From NCBI GenBank assembly GCA_036406615.1, contig DASXAQ010000076.1, positions 1 through 7,303 on the forward strand: a DNA stretch of 7,303 nucleotides, given 5' to 3'. Position numbers and translations under genes: made by a program. The stretch comes from DASXAQ01 sp036406615. Its GTDB lineage: Bacteria > Actinomycetota > UBA4738. The first letter of the stretch is position 1. Each line of letters begins with the position of its first letter. The notes beneath the pieces were generated by a model. It searched no databases. It had not been told where the DNA came from and saw only the letters and a list, made by a program, of their open reading frames with translations. Positions 1 to 5,761 of the stretch are shown in pieces.

Positions 1-1
1 G

Positions 2-364
2 AACTTCGCCCAGCCCTACATGCTGCACTGGGACGGATCCGACTGGAGCCTGACCAAGCTTCCGAACCAGGGCGGCGAAGGCTCATCGCTGTATGGCACA
101 ACGGCGCCGTCCTCTTCTGACGTGTGGGCGGTCGGCCAGACCCAGGAGCTGAACGGGTCGATCCTCACGCTGACGGAGCACTTCGACGGAACGTCCTGGA
201 GCATCGTGCCGAGTCCGAGCCCCGGACACATTCAGGGCATCCGCATCAACGGGCTGCGAGGCGTCGCCTGGGCCGGCGGATCGTCGCTGTTCGCCATGGG
301 CTTTCAGGAGTTCGAGGGGGCGTGCTGCACCCGAACCCTGGGGCTGCAGACGAACCAGGGATAG
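2..364 (+). CDS. C-terminal part of a DVWAVG-repeat beta-propeller-like protein (5' truncated)
   Basis: The frame is open from base 2, so the gene begins upstream of the window; 120 residues remain before the TAG at 362-364. The visible repeat units are HWDGSDW, then SSSDVWAVG, then EHFDGTSWSIVPSPSPG, and finally a divergent unit around AWAGGSSLFAMG. This is the same repeat grammar as the full-length protein at 5762-6895, so the two are paralogues. Such repeats are typical of secreted or surface proteins predicted to fold as beta-propellers; no catalytic residues are recognisable. The end differs from the paralogue: it finishes with a vicinal Cys pair (ACCTRTLGLQTNQG) instead of a single Cys near the terminus. 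Function unknown. The next gene starts 105 bp downstream on the same strand. Confidence 0.8.
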   Translation, partial: NFAQPYMLHWDGSDWSLTKLPNQGGEGSSLYGTTAPSSSDVWAVGQTQELNGSILTLTEHFDGTSWSIVPSPSPGHIQGIRINGLRGVAWAGGSSLFAMGFQEFEGACCTRTLGLQTNQG

Positions 365-456
365 GCTGCGGGACTGGTTGACACGCCTGCACCGGGGGCG
401 GTTTCCCTCCTCCACGGGTTCGCGGCTGCACCCTTTCGCCGAGGGGCCAATCGAGA

Positions 457-469
457 CACAATTCGCACG
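457..469 (+). promoter_or_regulatory. Possible -10 box for a leaderless histidine kinase mRNA
   Basis: CACAAT (457-462, four of six matches to TATAAT) is followed by 7 nt and then the ATG at 470. No good Shine-Dalgarno lies at the normal distance: GAGGGG at 441-446 is more than 20 nt away. The geometry would place transcription start at or next to the ATG. No convincing -35 was found. Weak on its own; it is listed because the same layout recurs at two minus-strand genes. Confidence 0.3.
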
Positions 470-2548
470 ATGAGCGAGAAGACCGCCTCCCGAGCGGCCT
501 GGATCGCGGGGACCATCGCGATCCTTCTCACCGCCGGGCAGGTTGCGTTCATGTTCGTCGACCGGAATGTGGCCCAGCCGCCTGGATCGAGCGACGTCAT
601 CAACCTGTCGTGGAATCTGGCGAACGTCCTCAACGCGCTCACGATCGCGGTGGCGGTCGGGATCGCCATCCTCCTCGTTTCCAGGCGCCCCGAGAACCGG
701 ATCGGCTGGCTGTTCCTGCTGGCGGCCCTCACGCAGAGCGCGTCCGGGTTCGGGGCCGCCTACGGCGTCCACGCCATCTGGGTCGATCCGGGCTCGTTGC
801 CGGCGGGGAACCTGGCCTACTGGGCGGCGACCTGGGTCGGGCTCATCACGATCATGGCGCTGACGCTGCTGATGATCGAGTTCCCGACCGGGATCCCGCG
901 GACGCCACGCTGGCATGTGGCCGAACGGGTCGTGCTGGTGGGGTGGCTGGTCGCCATCACGGGCTCGGCATCGTTCGCCGCGCTCAACTGGAGTCACCCG
1001 TTCGACCAGAGTCGTGTATCCGGCCCGATCGCCGCCCTGAGCGCCGTGTTCATCTTCCTGATCCCGATCGTGGGATCGTTCGCCACGAGCATCGCCGCGA
1101 TGATCAACCGGTACCGGCACGCGACCGGCGACGAGCGTCTCCAACTCAAGTGGTTCGTCGTCGGAGCGGCGCTCTTCCTGGTCACGATCCTCATCTCCAT
1201 CCCCTGGAACAATCCGGTGACGACCGCGCTCCAGGACGCGGCGATCATCTTCTGGTTCGCCGCGATCGCCGTGGCAATCCTGAAGTACCGCCTGTACGAG
1301 ATCGACCTCGTCATCAACCGCGCGGTGCTCTACGGCACGCTGGCCGTGTTCATCACGCTGGTGTATGTGGGGCTGGTGGTCGGCATCGGCACGCTGGTGG
1401 GCAACAACCGCAGCCCCTTGCTGTCGGCGGTCGCCGCCGCGATCGTGGCCGTCGCGTTCCAACCCGTTCGTCAGTGGGCGCGAAAGCTCGCCAACCGCGT
1501 CGTGTACGGATCGCGCGCGACGCCGTACGAGGTCCTGTCGAACTTCGCAGAACGGATCGCGGGGACGTACGCGGCCCAGGACGTGCTCCCGCAGATGGCC
1601 CAGATCGTCGCCGCGGGCACTGGTGCCGAACGAACCGTCGTCTGGTTGCGTGTGGGCGACGAGCTCCGGGCCGAGGCATCGTCGGGAGCGGCGCCGCCGG
1701 CGTCCAGCATCCCGATCGCCGACGGCGCCATGCCCGCGATGCCCGACGGTGAGTTCGCGGCCCCAGTCACCGACCAGGGTGAGCTGCTCGGCGCCATCTC
1801 GGTCCGAATGCCTCGAGCCGAACCGCTATCCGAGGCGGGCGCGCGCCTCATCGGAGACGTCGCGTCTCAGGCGGGGCTGGTTCTCTCCAACGTGCGCCTG
1901 ATCGAGGAGCTCCGCGCCTCTCGCCATCGCATCGTGGCCGCCCAGGACCAGGCGCGGCGGCGCCTGGAACGCAACATCCACGACGGCGCGCAGCAGCAGC
2001 TGATCGCATTGGCCCTGAAGCTGCGGCTTATGGGCACCATGGTCGGGAAGGACCCCAACCGGGAGCGCGACCTCGCCGAACAGCTCCTCGGCGAGACGCA
2101 GGAGGCACTGGAGAACCTGCGCGATCTGGCGCGGGGCATCTACCCACCCCTGCTGCAGGACAAGGGGCTGGTCAGCGCACTGGAGGGGCAGGCGCGCAAG
2201 AGCCTGGTTCCCATGACGGTGCAGGCCGACGGCGTCGACCGCTACTCACAGGACGTCGAGGCAGCCGTCTACTTCTGCACGCTGGAAGCGATGCAGAACG
2301 CGGCAAAGTACGCGGAGGCGACCAGGGTGACCGTGCATCTGTCCGAGCGAGACGGACGCCTGACGTTCGACATCACGGACGACGGGCGCGGGTTCGATCC
2401 GAGCGCGAACGGGCACGGCTCCGGGCTGCAGGGCATGTCCGACCGCCTGGAAGCGCTCGGCGGCCGGCTGGAGGTGCGATCCGAAATGGGTCGCGGGACG
2501 ACGATCGGCGGCAACCTCCCGCTGTTGCCGGAAACCGCTCATTCTTGA
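470..2548 (+). CDS. Multi-pass membrane sensor histidine kinase (GAF, HisKA_3-type, HATPase_c)
   Basis: A 692-residue sensor kinase that should autophosphorylate on His and pass phosphate to a NarL/LuxR-type response regulator. Residues about 10-335 hold eight to ten hydrophobic helices, including the stretch YRLYEIDLVINR (from Y273) that recurs before the last helices in many Chloroflexota and actinobacterial kinases. A GAF-like domain spans about 360-475, followed by a helical linker (from L477). The dimerisation/phosphoacceptor domain has NIHDGAQQQL with the acceptor at H504. The ATPase domain has the N box (EAMQNAAKY, N610), the G1 box (DDGRGFD, D637-D643) and the G2 box (GSGLQGM), so all catalytic motifs look intact. 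The ATG at 470 gives a sensible start, though no Shine-Dalgarno precedes it. No receiver-domain protein is encoded in the window; the only nearby regulator is the HTH protein at 2745. The membrane-region signal is unknown. Domain assignment is firm, stimulus and partner are not. Confidence 0.93.
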   Translation: MSEKTASRAAWIAGTIAILLTAGQVAFMFVDRNVAQPPGSSDVINLSWNLANVLNALTIAVAVGIAILLVSRRPENRIGWLFLLAALTQSASGFGAAYGVHAIWVDPGSLPAGNLAYWAATWVGLITIMALTLLMIEFPTGIPRTPRWHVAERVVLVGWLVAITGSASFAALNWSHPFDQSRVSGPIAALSAVFIFLIPIVGSFATSIAAMINRYRHATGDERLQLKWFVVGAALFLVTILISIPWNNPVTTALQDAAIIFWFAAIAVAILKYRLYEIDLVINRAVLYGTLAVFITLVYVGLVVGIGTLVGNNRSPLLSAVAAAIVAVAFQPVRQWARKLANRVVYGSRATPYEVLSNFAERIAGTYAAQDVLPQMAQIVAAGTGAERTVVWLRVGDELRAEASSGAAPPASSIPIADGAMPAMPDGEFAAPVTDQGELLGAISVRMPRAEPLSEAGARLIGDVASQAGLVLSNVRLIEELRASRHRIVAAQDQARRRLERNIHDGAQQQLIALALKLRLMGTMVGKDPNRERDLAEQLLGETQEALENLRDLARGIYPPLLQDKGLVSALEGQARKSLVPMTVQADGVDRYSQDVEAAVYFCTLEAMQNAAKYAEATRVTVHLSERDGRLTFDITDDGRGFDPSANGHGSGLQGMSDRLEALGGRLEVRSEMGRGTTIGGNLPLLPETAHS

Positions 2549-2744
2549 CTCCTGCCCTTGTTGGGGTCCAGCGTTCCCCCGTGGATGAACCGCAGAGCGC
2601 CGGGCCACGGACGCTGTTCGTTCTGAAGACGATCCGTCCCGAGTCGCGTTCGTCGTCGCAGAGATCGCCGACACGCTTGATCCCGTCCGATGGAGCGAGG
2701 TTCTCGCCTCGCACCCGGATGTCGTCGTCCGTCCGGAGAATGAG
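2549..2744 (+). other. Gap before the HTH gene with coding-like sequence; possible frameshifted 5' end
   Basis: No gene with a start codon fits here, yet the sequence does not look like plain spacer. In the frame of the downstream HTH gene it is open from 2589 to 2744 (52 codons) with no ATG, GTG, TTG or CTG. The part from about 2640 reads as protein-like (VAFVVAEIADTLDPVRWSEV...). Between 2581 and 2640 the better coding candidate is another frame, starting GTG at 2581 (VDEPQSAGPRTLFVLK...), with more G/C at third positions. A single frameshift near 2630-2660 would join the two into one longer protein. Alternatively this is untranslated leader. No terminator with a T-run is seen after the kinase. 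Confidence 0.3.
2735..2738 (+). promoter_or_regulatory. Ribosome-binding site for the HTH gene
   Basis: GGAG lies 6 nt before the ATG at 2745, the first start codon in this frame. It supports translation beginning at 2745 even though the frame is open further upstream. Confidence 0.5.
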
Positions 2745-3122
2745 ATGGGAGGTGTCTACGAAACGCCGCTCAGGCAGTGGCGTCGCATCATGCGACCGGG
2801 AAGGACCGAGCGACGGGCAAGGTCGGCCGGCAGCATCACTGGCGTCGCCGTGCTCAGCGCCGCCGAGCGCCGTCGATTCGACGAGGACGCGGCCAGAGTC
2901 GCTGAGCTCCGACGTTCCGGGCAGCTGACCCCTCGAGAGCGAGAGGTGATGGAGCTTCTCGACATCGGTCTCACCGCTCATGAGACGGCCCTGGTGCTCG
3001 AGGTGAACCCCAGGGCGGTAGCGCACCACCTCGAGAACGTACTTGAGCTCCTTGGGGCCCCAACGCGAGCAGAAGCCCTGACGCGGTTTCGCGCTTGGGA
3101 GCCTGCGCAACAGGCGCGCTAG
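2745..3122 (+). CDS. Small LuxR/NarL-type helix-turn-helix protein without receiver domain
   Basis: A 125-residue protein whose C-terminal half is a LuxR-type DNA-binding domain: LTPREREVMELLDIGL at 61-76, then a helix pair ending in NPRAVAHHLENVLELLG (88-104) and the typical R-x-E-A-L tail. The residues usually reading T-V-K-x-H in the recognition helix are A-V-A-H-H here. The N-terminal 60 residues are Arg-rich and match no receiver or sensor domain I know; a full NarL-type regulator would be about 200-220 residues. It is probably a DNA-binding regulator acting without phosphorylation, or the 3' remnant of a longer regulator (see the preceding gap). It lies on the kinase strand, 196 bp downstream, so a functional link is plausible but unproven. 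Convergent with the cyclase gene. Confidence 0.72.
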   Translation: MGGVYETPLRQWRRIMRPGRTERRARSAGSITGVAVLSAAERRRFDEDAARVAELRRSGQLTPREREVMELLDIGLTAHETALVLEVNPRAVAHHLENVLELLGAPTRAEALTRFRAWEPAQQAR

Positions 3123-3140
3123 CCGAGACCTCGATCTCGG
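3123..3140. repeat. Perfect 6-bp hairpin directly after the HTH stop codon
   Basis: CCGAGA at 3123-3128 pairs with TCTCGG at 3135-3140 across a 6-nt loop, starting on the base after the TAG. No T-run follows on the plus strand, so it is at most an atypical terminator or an mRNA 3'-end stabiliser. A second dyad follows: CGGCCG at 3156-3161 and again at 3171-3176. Confidence 0.35.
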
Positions 3141-3195
3141 TGGCGAACGAGTTCGCGGCCGACCCTGCCTCGGCCGGATCCCAGGCTGGCGGTGC

Positions 3196-3217
3196 CCTGA
3201 GTCGCTCAGGTTCAGTT
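3196..3217 (+). terminator. Candidate terminator between convergent genes
   Basis: CCTGAG-TCG-CTCAGG (3196-3210) forms a perfect 6-bp stem with a 3-nt loop, followed by TTCAGTT, a modest T-rich tail. It ends just before the cyclase stop codon at 3220-3222, so it could end transcripts from the HTH gene and, from the other strand, those of the cyclase. The short stem and weak U-tract keep confidence moderate. Confidence 0.42.
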
Positions 3218-3219
3218 GG

Positions 3220-4539
3220 CTACGGGCCGCTTCGACGCGCCGGCGCTTCGCGACGCTCGGGCGAGACCGCGCCGAGATCGTCGCGAAGTCCGAGGAGCTC
3301 GTACACCTCGACTGCCTCCGACTTCCCCTTGAGTGCGGGCGTGCCCAGAGAACGGACCTCGGCGATATCGCGAATGAGCTCGTACGTCTGCGCGCCGATG
3401 ACCACGCTCCCCTCCGGCGCGTACGTTTGAAGCCGGGCGGCGAGGTTCGTCGTGTCGCCGATGGCCAGGAAGTTGCGGATGTCCGCGGCTCCGATGTTGC
3501 CGACAAGGGCCGGGCCGCTGTTGAGGCCCACCCGAAACTTCGGCCGTCCGGCGGCGGACGGCAGTGAGAGAACGGCGCGCTGCATCCCCAGCGCGGCTCG
3601 AGCTGCCCGCCGGGCGTGATCGGGCTGGGGGTTGGGAGCGTTGAAGACCGCCATCATGGCGTCCCCCATGAACTGCACGACGGTGCCACCTTCCTTGAGC
3701 ACGATCGGCACCGCCGCGCCGAACGCGGCGTTGAGCATCGCGACGACCTCCGTGGGAGAACGCCGCTCGGCGTACGACGTGTAGCCGCGCAGGTCCGCGA
3801 ACAGGACCGTCACGTCGACCTCCATGCCACCGAGCGCGGCCCGCGTCGGGTCCTCGATCAAGGTGCGAGCCACGTCCGGCGACAGGTACTGACGCAGGAG
3901 GAGATCGACGCGCTCGTGGAGAGATTGCACCACCAGCCCTTGCGCGTACGTGGTGCGCTGCGAGCGCTCGAGCATGTAGGCGCCCACGCAGCAGGCGACC
4001 ACGGTCGTCGCCACCAGGAAGAGCTGCAGCGCCAGCTGGGACCCGAGGTCGCTTCCGGCCGCGACGCCGAGAAACATCACGCAGTAGGCCACGCCGATCG
4101 CGATGGAACCCGCGAACGGGTGACGCGTGAGGACGAAGCCGAAGACCGCCGTGAGCATGATCCCCGGCATGGCGTACGTCGCGACGTTCCCGGTGACGCC
4201 ACACAGCACGACGACGGCGCACCCGGCAACGAACTGCTGCCCCAATCCGATCGCGTCGCGGCGGCGTTGCGTGGTCGCCCATCGGCTCGCTCCCGCCGTC
4301 GCCAGGAGGAACACCGTCATCGGTCCGCAGATCGCCCACGCAGTCGCCCGCGACACCCCGAGCGCCGGCGGGCCGATGATCCCGACCAGGACCCAGACCC
4401 CGACGGCCATGAGGCTGGCGGTTCGGGTGCGTCGAATCCCCTCGGCCTGATCGGCGTGCTGGTACGCGCCTTCGAGCTCCCGATCAGCGAACCGCAGCGT
4501 GAAGCGGTTGAACGCATCCCAGCCGTCTGGGAACTCCAC
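3220..4539 (-). CDS. Membrane-bound class III adenylate/guanylate cyclase with unusual substrate residues
   Basis: A 439-residue protein predicted to make a cyclic nucleotide from ATP or GTP at the inner face of the membrane. Six hydrophobic helices lie at about 41-60, 66-84, 97-114, 118-137, 143-161 and 168-190. A linker (LHERVDLLLRQYLSPDVARTL) then leads to the catalytic domain at about 240-417. Both metal-binding Asp are present (D249 in FADLRG, D293 in FMGDAMMAVF), as are N365 and the transition-state Arg R369 (GDTTNLAARL), with Lys in PALKGKSEAVEVYEL. The residue normally Lys before GD is Gln (Q289), and the Asp/Thr position before IGD is Leu (L358), so substrate preference cannot be read off. 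The GTG at 4539 is preceded by TATACT and no Shine-Dalgarno, suggesting a leaderless transcript. It is the last of three minus-strand genes, 48 bp after the small membrane protein. The family is firm, activity is inferred. Confidence 0.9.
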   Translation of the reverse strand: MEFPDGWDAFNRFTLRFADRELEGAYQHADQAEGIRRTRTASLMAVGVWVLVGIIGPPALGVSRATAWAICGPMTVFLLATAGASRWATTQRRRDAIGLGQQFVAGCAVVVLCGVTGNVATYAMPGIMLTAVFGFVLTRHPFAGSIAIGVAYCVMFLGVAAGSDLGSQLALQLFLVATTVVACCVGAYMLERSQRTTYAQGLVVQSLHERVDLLLRQYLSPDVARTLIEDPTRAALGGMEVDVTVLFADLRGYTSYAERRSPTEVVAMLNAAFGAAVPIVLKEGGTVVQFMGDAMMAVFNAPNPQPDHARRAARAALGMQRAVLSLPSAAGRPKFRVGLNSGPALVGNIGAADIRNFLAIGDTTNLAARLQTYAPEGSVVIGAQTYELIRDIAEVRSLGTPALKGKSEAVEVYELLGLRDDLGAVSPERREAPARRSGP

Positions 4540-4551
4540 CGCCGCAGTATA
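4540..4551 (-). promoter_or_regulatory. -10 box for a probable leaderless cyclase mRNA
   Basis: On the minus strand TATACT (4546-4551, five of six matches to consensus) is followed by 6 nt (GCGGCG) and then the GTG start at 4539-4537. Transcription would start at about the first base of the GTG. No Shine-Dalgarno can fit if so. No good -35 is visible at 16-18 nt. It would give the cyclase its own promoter in the 48-bp gap after the small membrane protein gene. Confidence 0.5.
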
Positions 4552-4587
4552 GGTTCGGCCGTGCGTGGACTTCTTCGGGCTAGACGA

Positions 4588-4776
4588 TCACATCTTCAGC
4601 CAGTGGAGCAGCCCGTACACGAGGTACGCCGGCCAGACGACGGCCTGGAACACGCCGTAGAGACCGTCCCAGAACGAACTCGCGCTCTGGATGAAATAGA
4701 CGAGCGCGCCGATCAAGCCGAGCCCATAGACGGCACCTGCACCTGCCGCGCCAGATCGATTCCGGTTCCCGGTCAT
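4588..4776 (-). CDS. Small two-helix membrane protein (62 residues)
   Basis: Two hydrophobic segments at about residues 14-31 and 40-58, separated by SASSFWDGLY, with a basic N-terminus (MTGNRNRSG) and a short HWLKM tail. The second helix contains WPAYLVY (48-54). This layout and motif resemble a widespread family of uncharacterised small bacterial membrane proteins that I recall only as hypothetical; no function is claimed. The ATG at 4776 was chosen because GGGAG lies 6 nt upstream; an in-frame GTG at 4824 would add 16 residues rich in Cys and Arg but lacks a ribosome-binding site. It lies between the methyltransferase and cyclase genes on the same strand, but its gaps (91 and 48 bp) contain possible promoters, so a shared operon is uncertain. 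Confidence 0.72.
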   Translation of the reverse strand: MTGNRNRSGAAGAGAVYGLGLIGALVYFIQSASSFWDGLYGVFQAVVWPAYLVYGLLHWLKM

Positions 4777-4782
4777 CCTCGA

Positions 4783-4787
4783 CTCCC
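4783..4787 (-). promoter_or_regulatory. Ribosome-binding site fixing the small membrane protein start
   Basis: GGGAG on the minus strand, 6 nt before the ATG at 4776-4774. It decides between this ATG and the upstream GTG at 4824, which has no such site. Confidence 0.6.
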
Positions 4788-4826
4788 TGCAGCCGCAGAC
4801 TCGTTTGCCGTTCAGGGTCTTCACCG

Positions 4827-4850
4827 ACTCTACACACCGGTCATGACCGG
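4827..4850 (-). promoter_or_regulatory. 14-bp perfect palindrome beside a -10-like box
   Basis: CCGGTCATGACCGG (4837-4850) is a perfect dyad in the 91-bp gap between methyltransferase and small membrane protein genes. On the minus strand it lies 4 nt upstream of TAGAGT (4827-4832), a plausible -10 box for the small protein gene, which would make it an operator-like site overlapping the -35 area. As RNA it could instead fold into a 5-bp stem with a 4-nt loop and act as a weak end signal for the methyltransferase message, though no T-run follows. Confidence 0.4.
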
Positions 4851-4867
4851 CAGGGGCGGAGCTCGCG

Positions 4868-5665
4868 CTACGAGCGGCGTGACCACACCTGAAAGACGCG
4901 CGGGCCGCACGTCAGCGTCGACGGGTCCTCCGTGAAGCGTGCCAGGTCCGCGAGCGCGGCCGCGAGTTCCTCGTCGGTGGCGATTCCCTCGTCTGTGATC
5001 GCCTCCGTGGCCGCCTCGAGCGTGGACCAGGCCAGGGTCTTGTTCTCGCCCGTGACGTTGACGGGACACGCCAGCGTCACGTGTGGGTCCGGGATTCCCA
5101 GGGCGCGAAAGTGCCCGTAGAGCTTGCGGCCGAAGGCATGGTCCCCGCCGCGGCGCTGGAGCACCTGTGCCCAGATTCGCAAGAAGAACTCGAACCCCTC
5201 ATTCGGCGGATGGCATGCCCACCCGTCGAAGTCGGCGTCCTCCACCGCGAGGACGCCACCGTCTCCGACCGCCGCCCACATCCGGCGCAGAAGATCGCCG
5301 GGGTCGCGCAGATGCTGGAGAAGGAACCTCGAGTAGACGAAGTCGTAGGCTCCCGGTTCGTTCCATTCGCCGACGTCCTGTGCGCGGAACTCGACGTTGT
5401 CCAGCCCTTGCGTTTCGGATGCGCGGCGGGCCAGCGCCAGCTTCACCTCGTCCATGTCCACACCGACGATCGAGCCATGGGGTGCGATCAGCTTCGCGAT
5501 CTCGAGGGTGACCGCACCCCCGCCGCATCCGAGATCCAAGCAGCGCATTCCGGGACCGATGCCCGCGCGTTCGAACAGCGCCGCCGTGTCGGCCCAGCGA
5601 GAGCGGGCCAGCAACTGGAGACGCTCGTACCCGCGTTCTCCGCCACGGATCACGTAATCGGTCAC
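4868..5665 (-). CDS. Class I SAM-dependent methyltransferase, substrate unknown
   Basis: A 265-residue cytosolic protein with a Rossmann-type S-adenosylmethionine-binding fold. Motif I is LDLGCGGG at residues 43-50. The acidic residue binding the SAM ribose lies in VGVDMD (D70). QDVGEW (96-101) is the adenine-side motif, and YDFVYSRFLLQHLRDP (107-122) is the motif IV region. A C-terminal segment from VEDADFDGW onward forms the substrate side; it resembles the many UbiE/MenG-like 'methyltransferase domain' proteins, whose substrates cannot be read from sequence. The GTG at 5665 was chosen: it begins (M)TDYVIRGGERGYERL, a natural N-terminus, with TATCAT 6 nt upstream. The frame is open 19 codons further to 5722, but that segment is Arg/Pro-rich and would overlap the putative promoter. 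Divergent from the propeller gene across 96 bp. Confidence 0.87.
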   Translation of the reverse strand: MTDYVIRGGERGYERLQLLARSRWADTAALFERAGIGPGMRCLDLGCGGGAVTLEIAKLIAPHGSIVGVDMDEVKLALARRASETQGLDNVEFRAQDVGEWNEPGAYDFVYSRFLLQHLRDPGDLLRRMWAAVGDGGVLAVEDADFDGWACHPPNEGFEFFLRIWAQVLQRRGGDHAFGRKLYGHFRALGIPDPHVTLACPVNVTGENKTLAWSTLEAATEAITDEGIATDEELAAALADLARFTEDPSTLTCGPRVFQVWSRRS

Positions 5666-5677
5666 GGCCGAATGATA
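5666..5677 (-). promoter_or_regulatory. -10 box for a probable leaderless methyltransferase mRNA
   Basis: Minus-strand TATCAT (5672-5677) is followed by 6 nt (TCGGCC) and the GTG at 5665-5663. No Shine-Dalgarno precedes the GTG. The spacing equals that of the cyclase gene. The -35 region (about GACCGG at a 17-nt spacer) is poor. Confidence 0.45.
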
Positions 5678-5735
5678 ACGAGGCACTCCTCGGCCCGGTC
5701 GGCGGACGGCCCTGGCGGCCAAAGATTGGAGGGAC

Positions 5736-5754
5736 TACGCTCCCGAGACGGAGG
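5736..5754 (+). promoter_or_regulatory. Ribosome-binding site and possible -10 box for the propeller gene
   Basis: GGAGG at 5750-5754 lies 7 nt before the ATG at 5762 and sets this start. TACGCT at 5736-5741 fits TANNNT and could be the -10 box of a plus-strand promoter in the divergent region, but no clear -35 accompanies it, so only the ribosome-binding site is well supported. Confidence 0.55.
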
Positions 5755-5761
5755 TCGCTCC

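Noticed and set aside
378..383. Perfect TTGACA -35 box before the kinase gene
   Set aside because: No -10-like hexamer lies 16-18 nt downstream (position 401 reads GTTTCC), so it is likely a chance match.
83..1462. Long minus-strand open frame of 459 codons
   Set aside because: It lies antisense to the repeat protein and kinase, is extremely rich in Arg, Asp and Gly, shows no domain, and is typical of antisense frames in high-GC genes.
610..1752. Plus-strand frame of 380 codons within the kinase gene
   Set aside because: Out-of-frame Arg/Gly/Asp-rich shadow of a kinase whose own frame has all expected motifs.
2373..3506. Minus-strand frame of 377 codons across the HTH gene and convergent gap
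   Set aside because: Ser/Arg/Pro-rich, no recognisable motif, and it overlaps the real 3' ends of three genes.
4777..4824. Alternative GTG start at 4824 for the small membrane protein
   Set aside because: No ribosome-binding site, and the 16 extra residues are unlike a membrane-protein N-terminus. The ATG at 4776 has GGGAG at 6 nt.
3616..4935. Plus-strand open frame of 439 codons
   Set aside because: It is antisense to the cyclase and small membrane protein and is rich in Arg, His and Glu. The minus strand has clear catalytic motifs over the same bases.
5081..5761. In-frame upstream extension of the propeller gene
   Set aside because: This part is antisense to the methyltransferase. A signal peptide and a GGAGG ribosome-binding site mark the true start at 5762.
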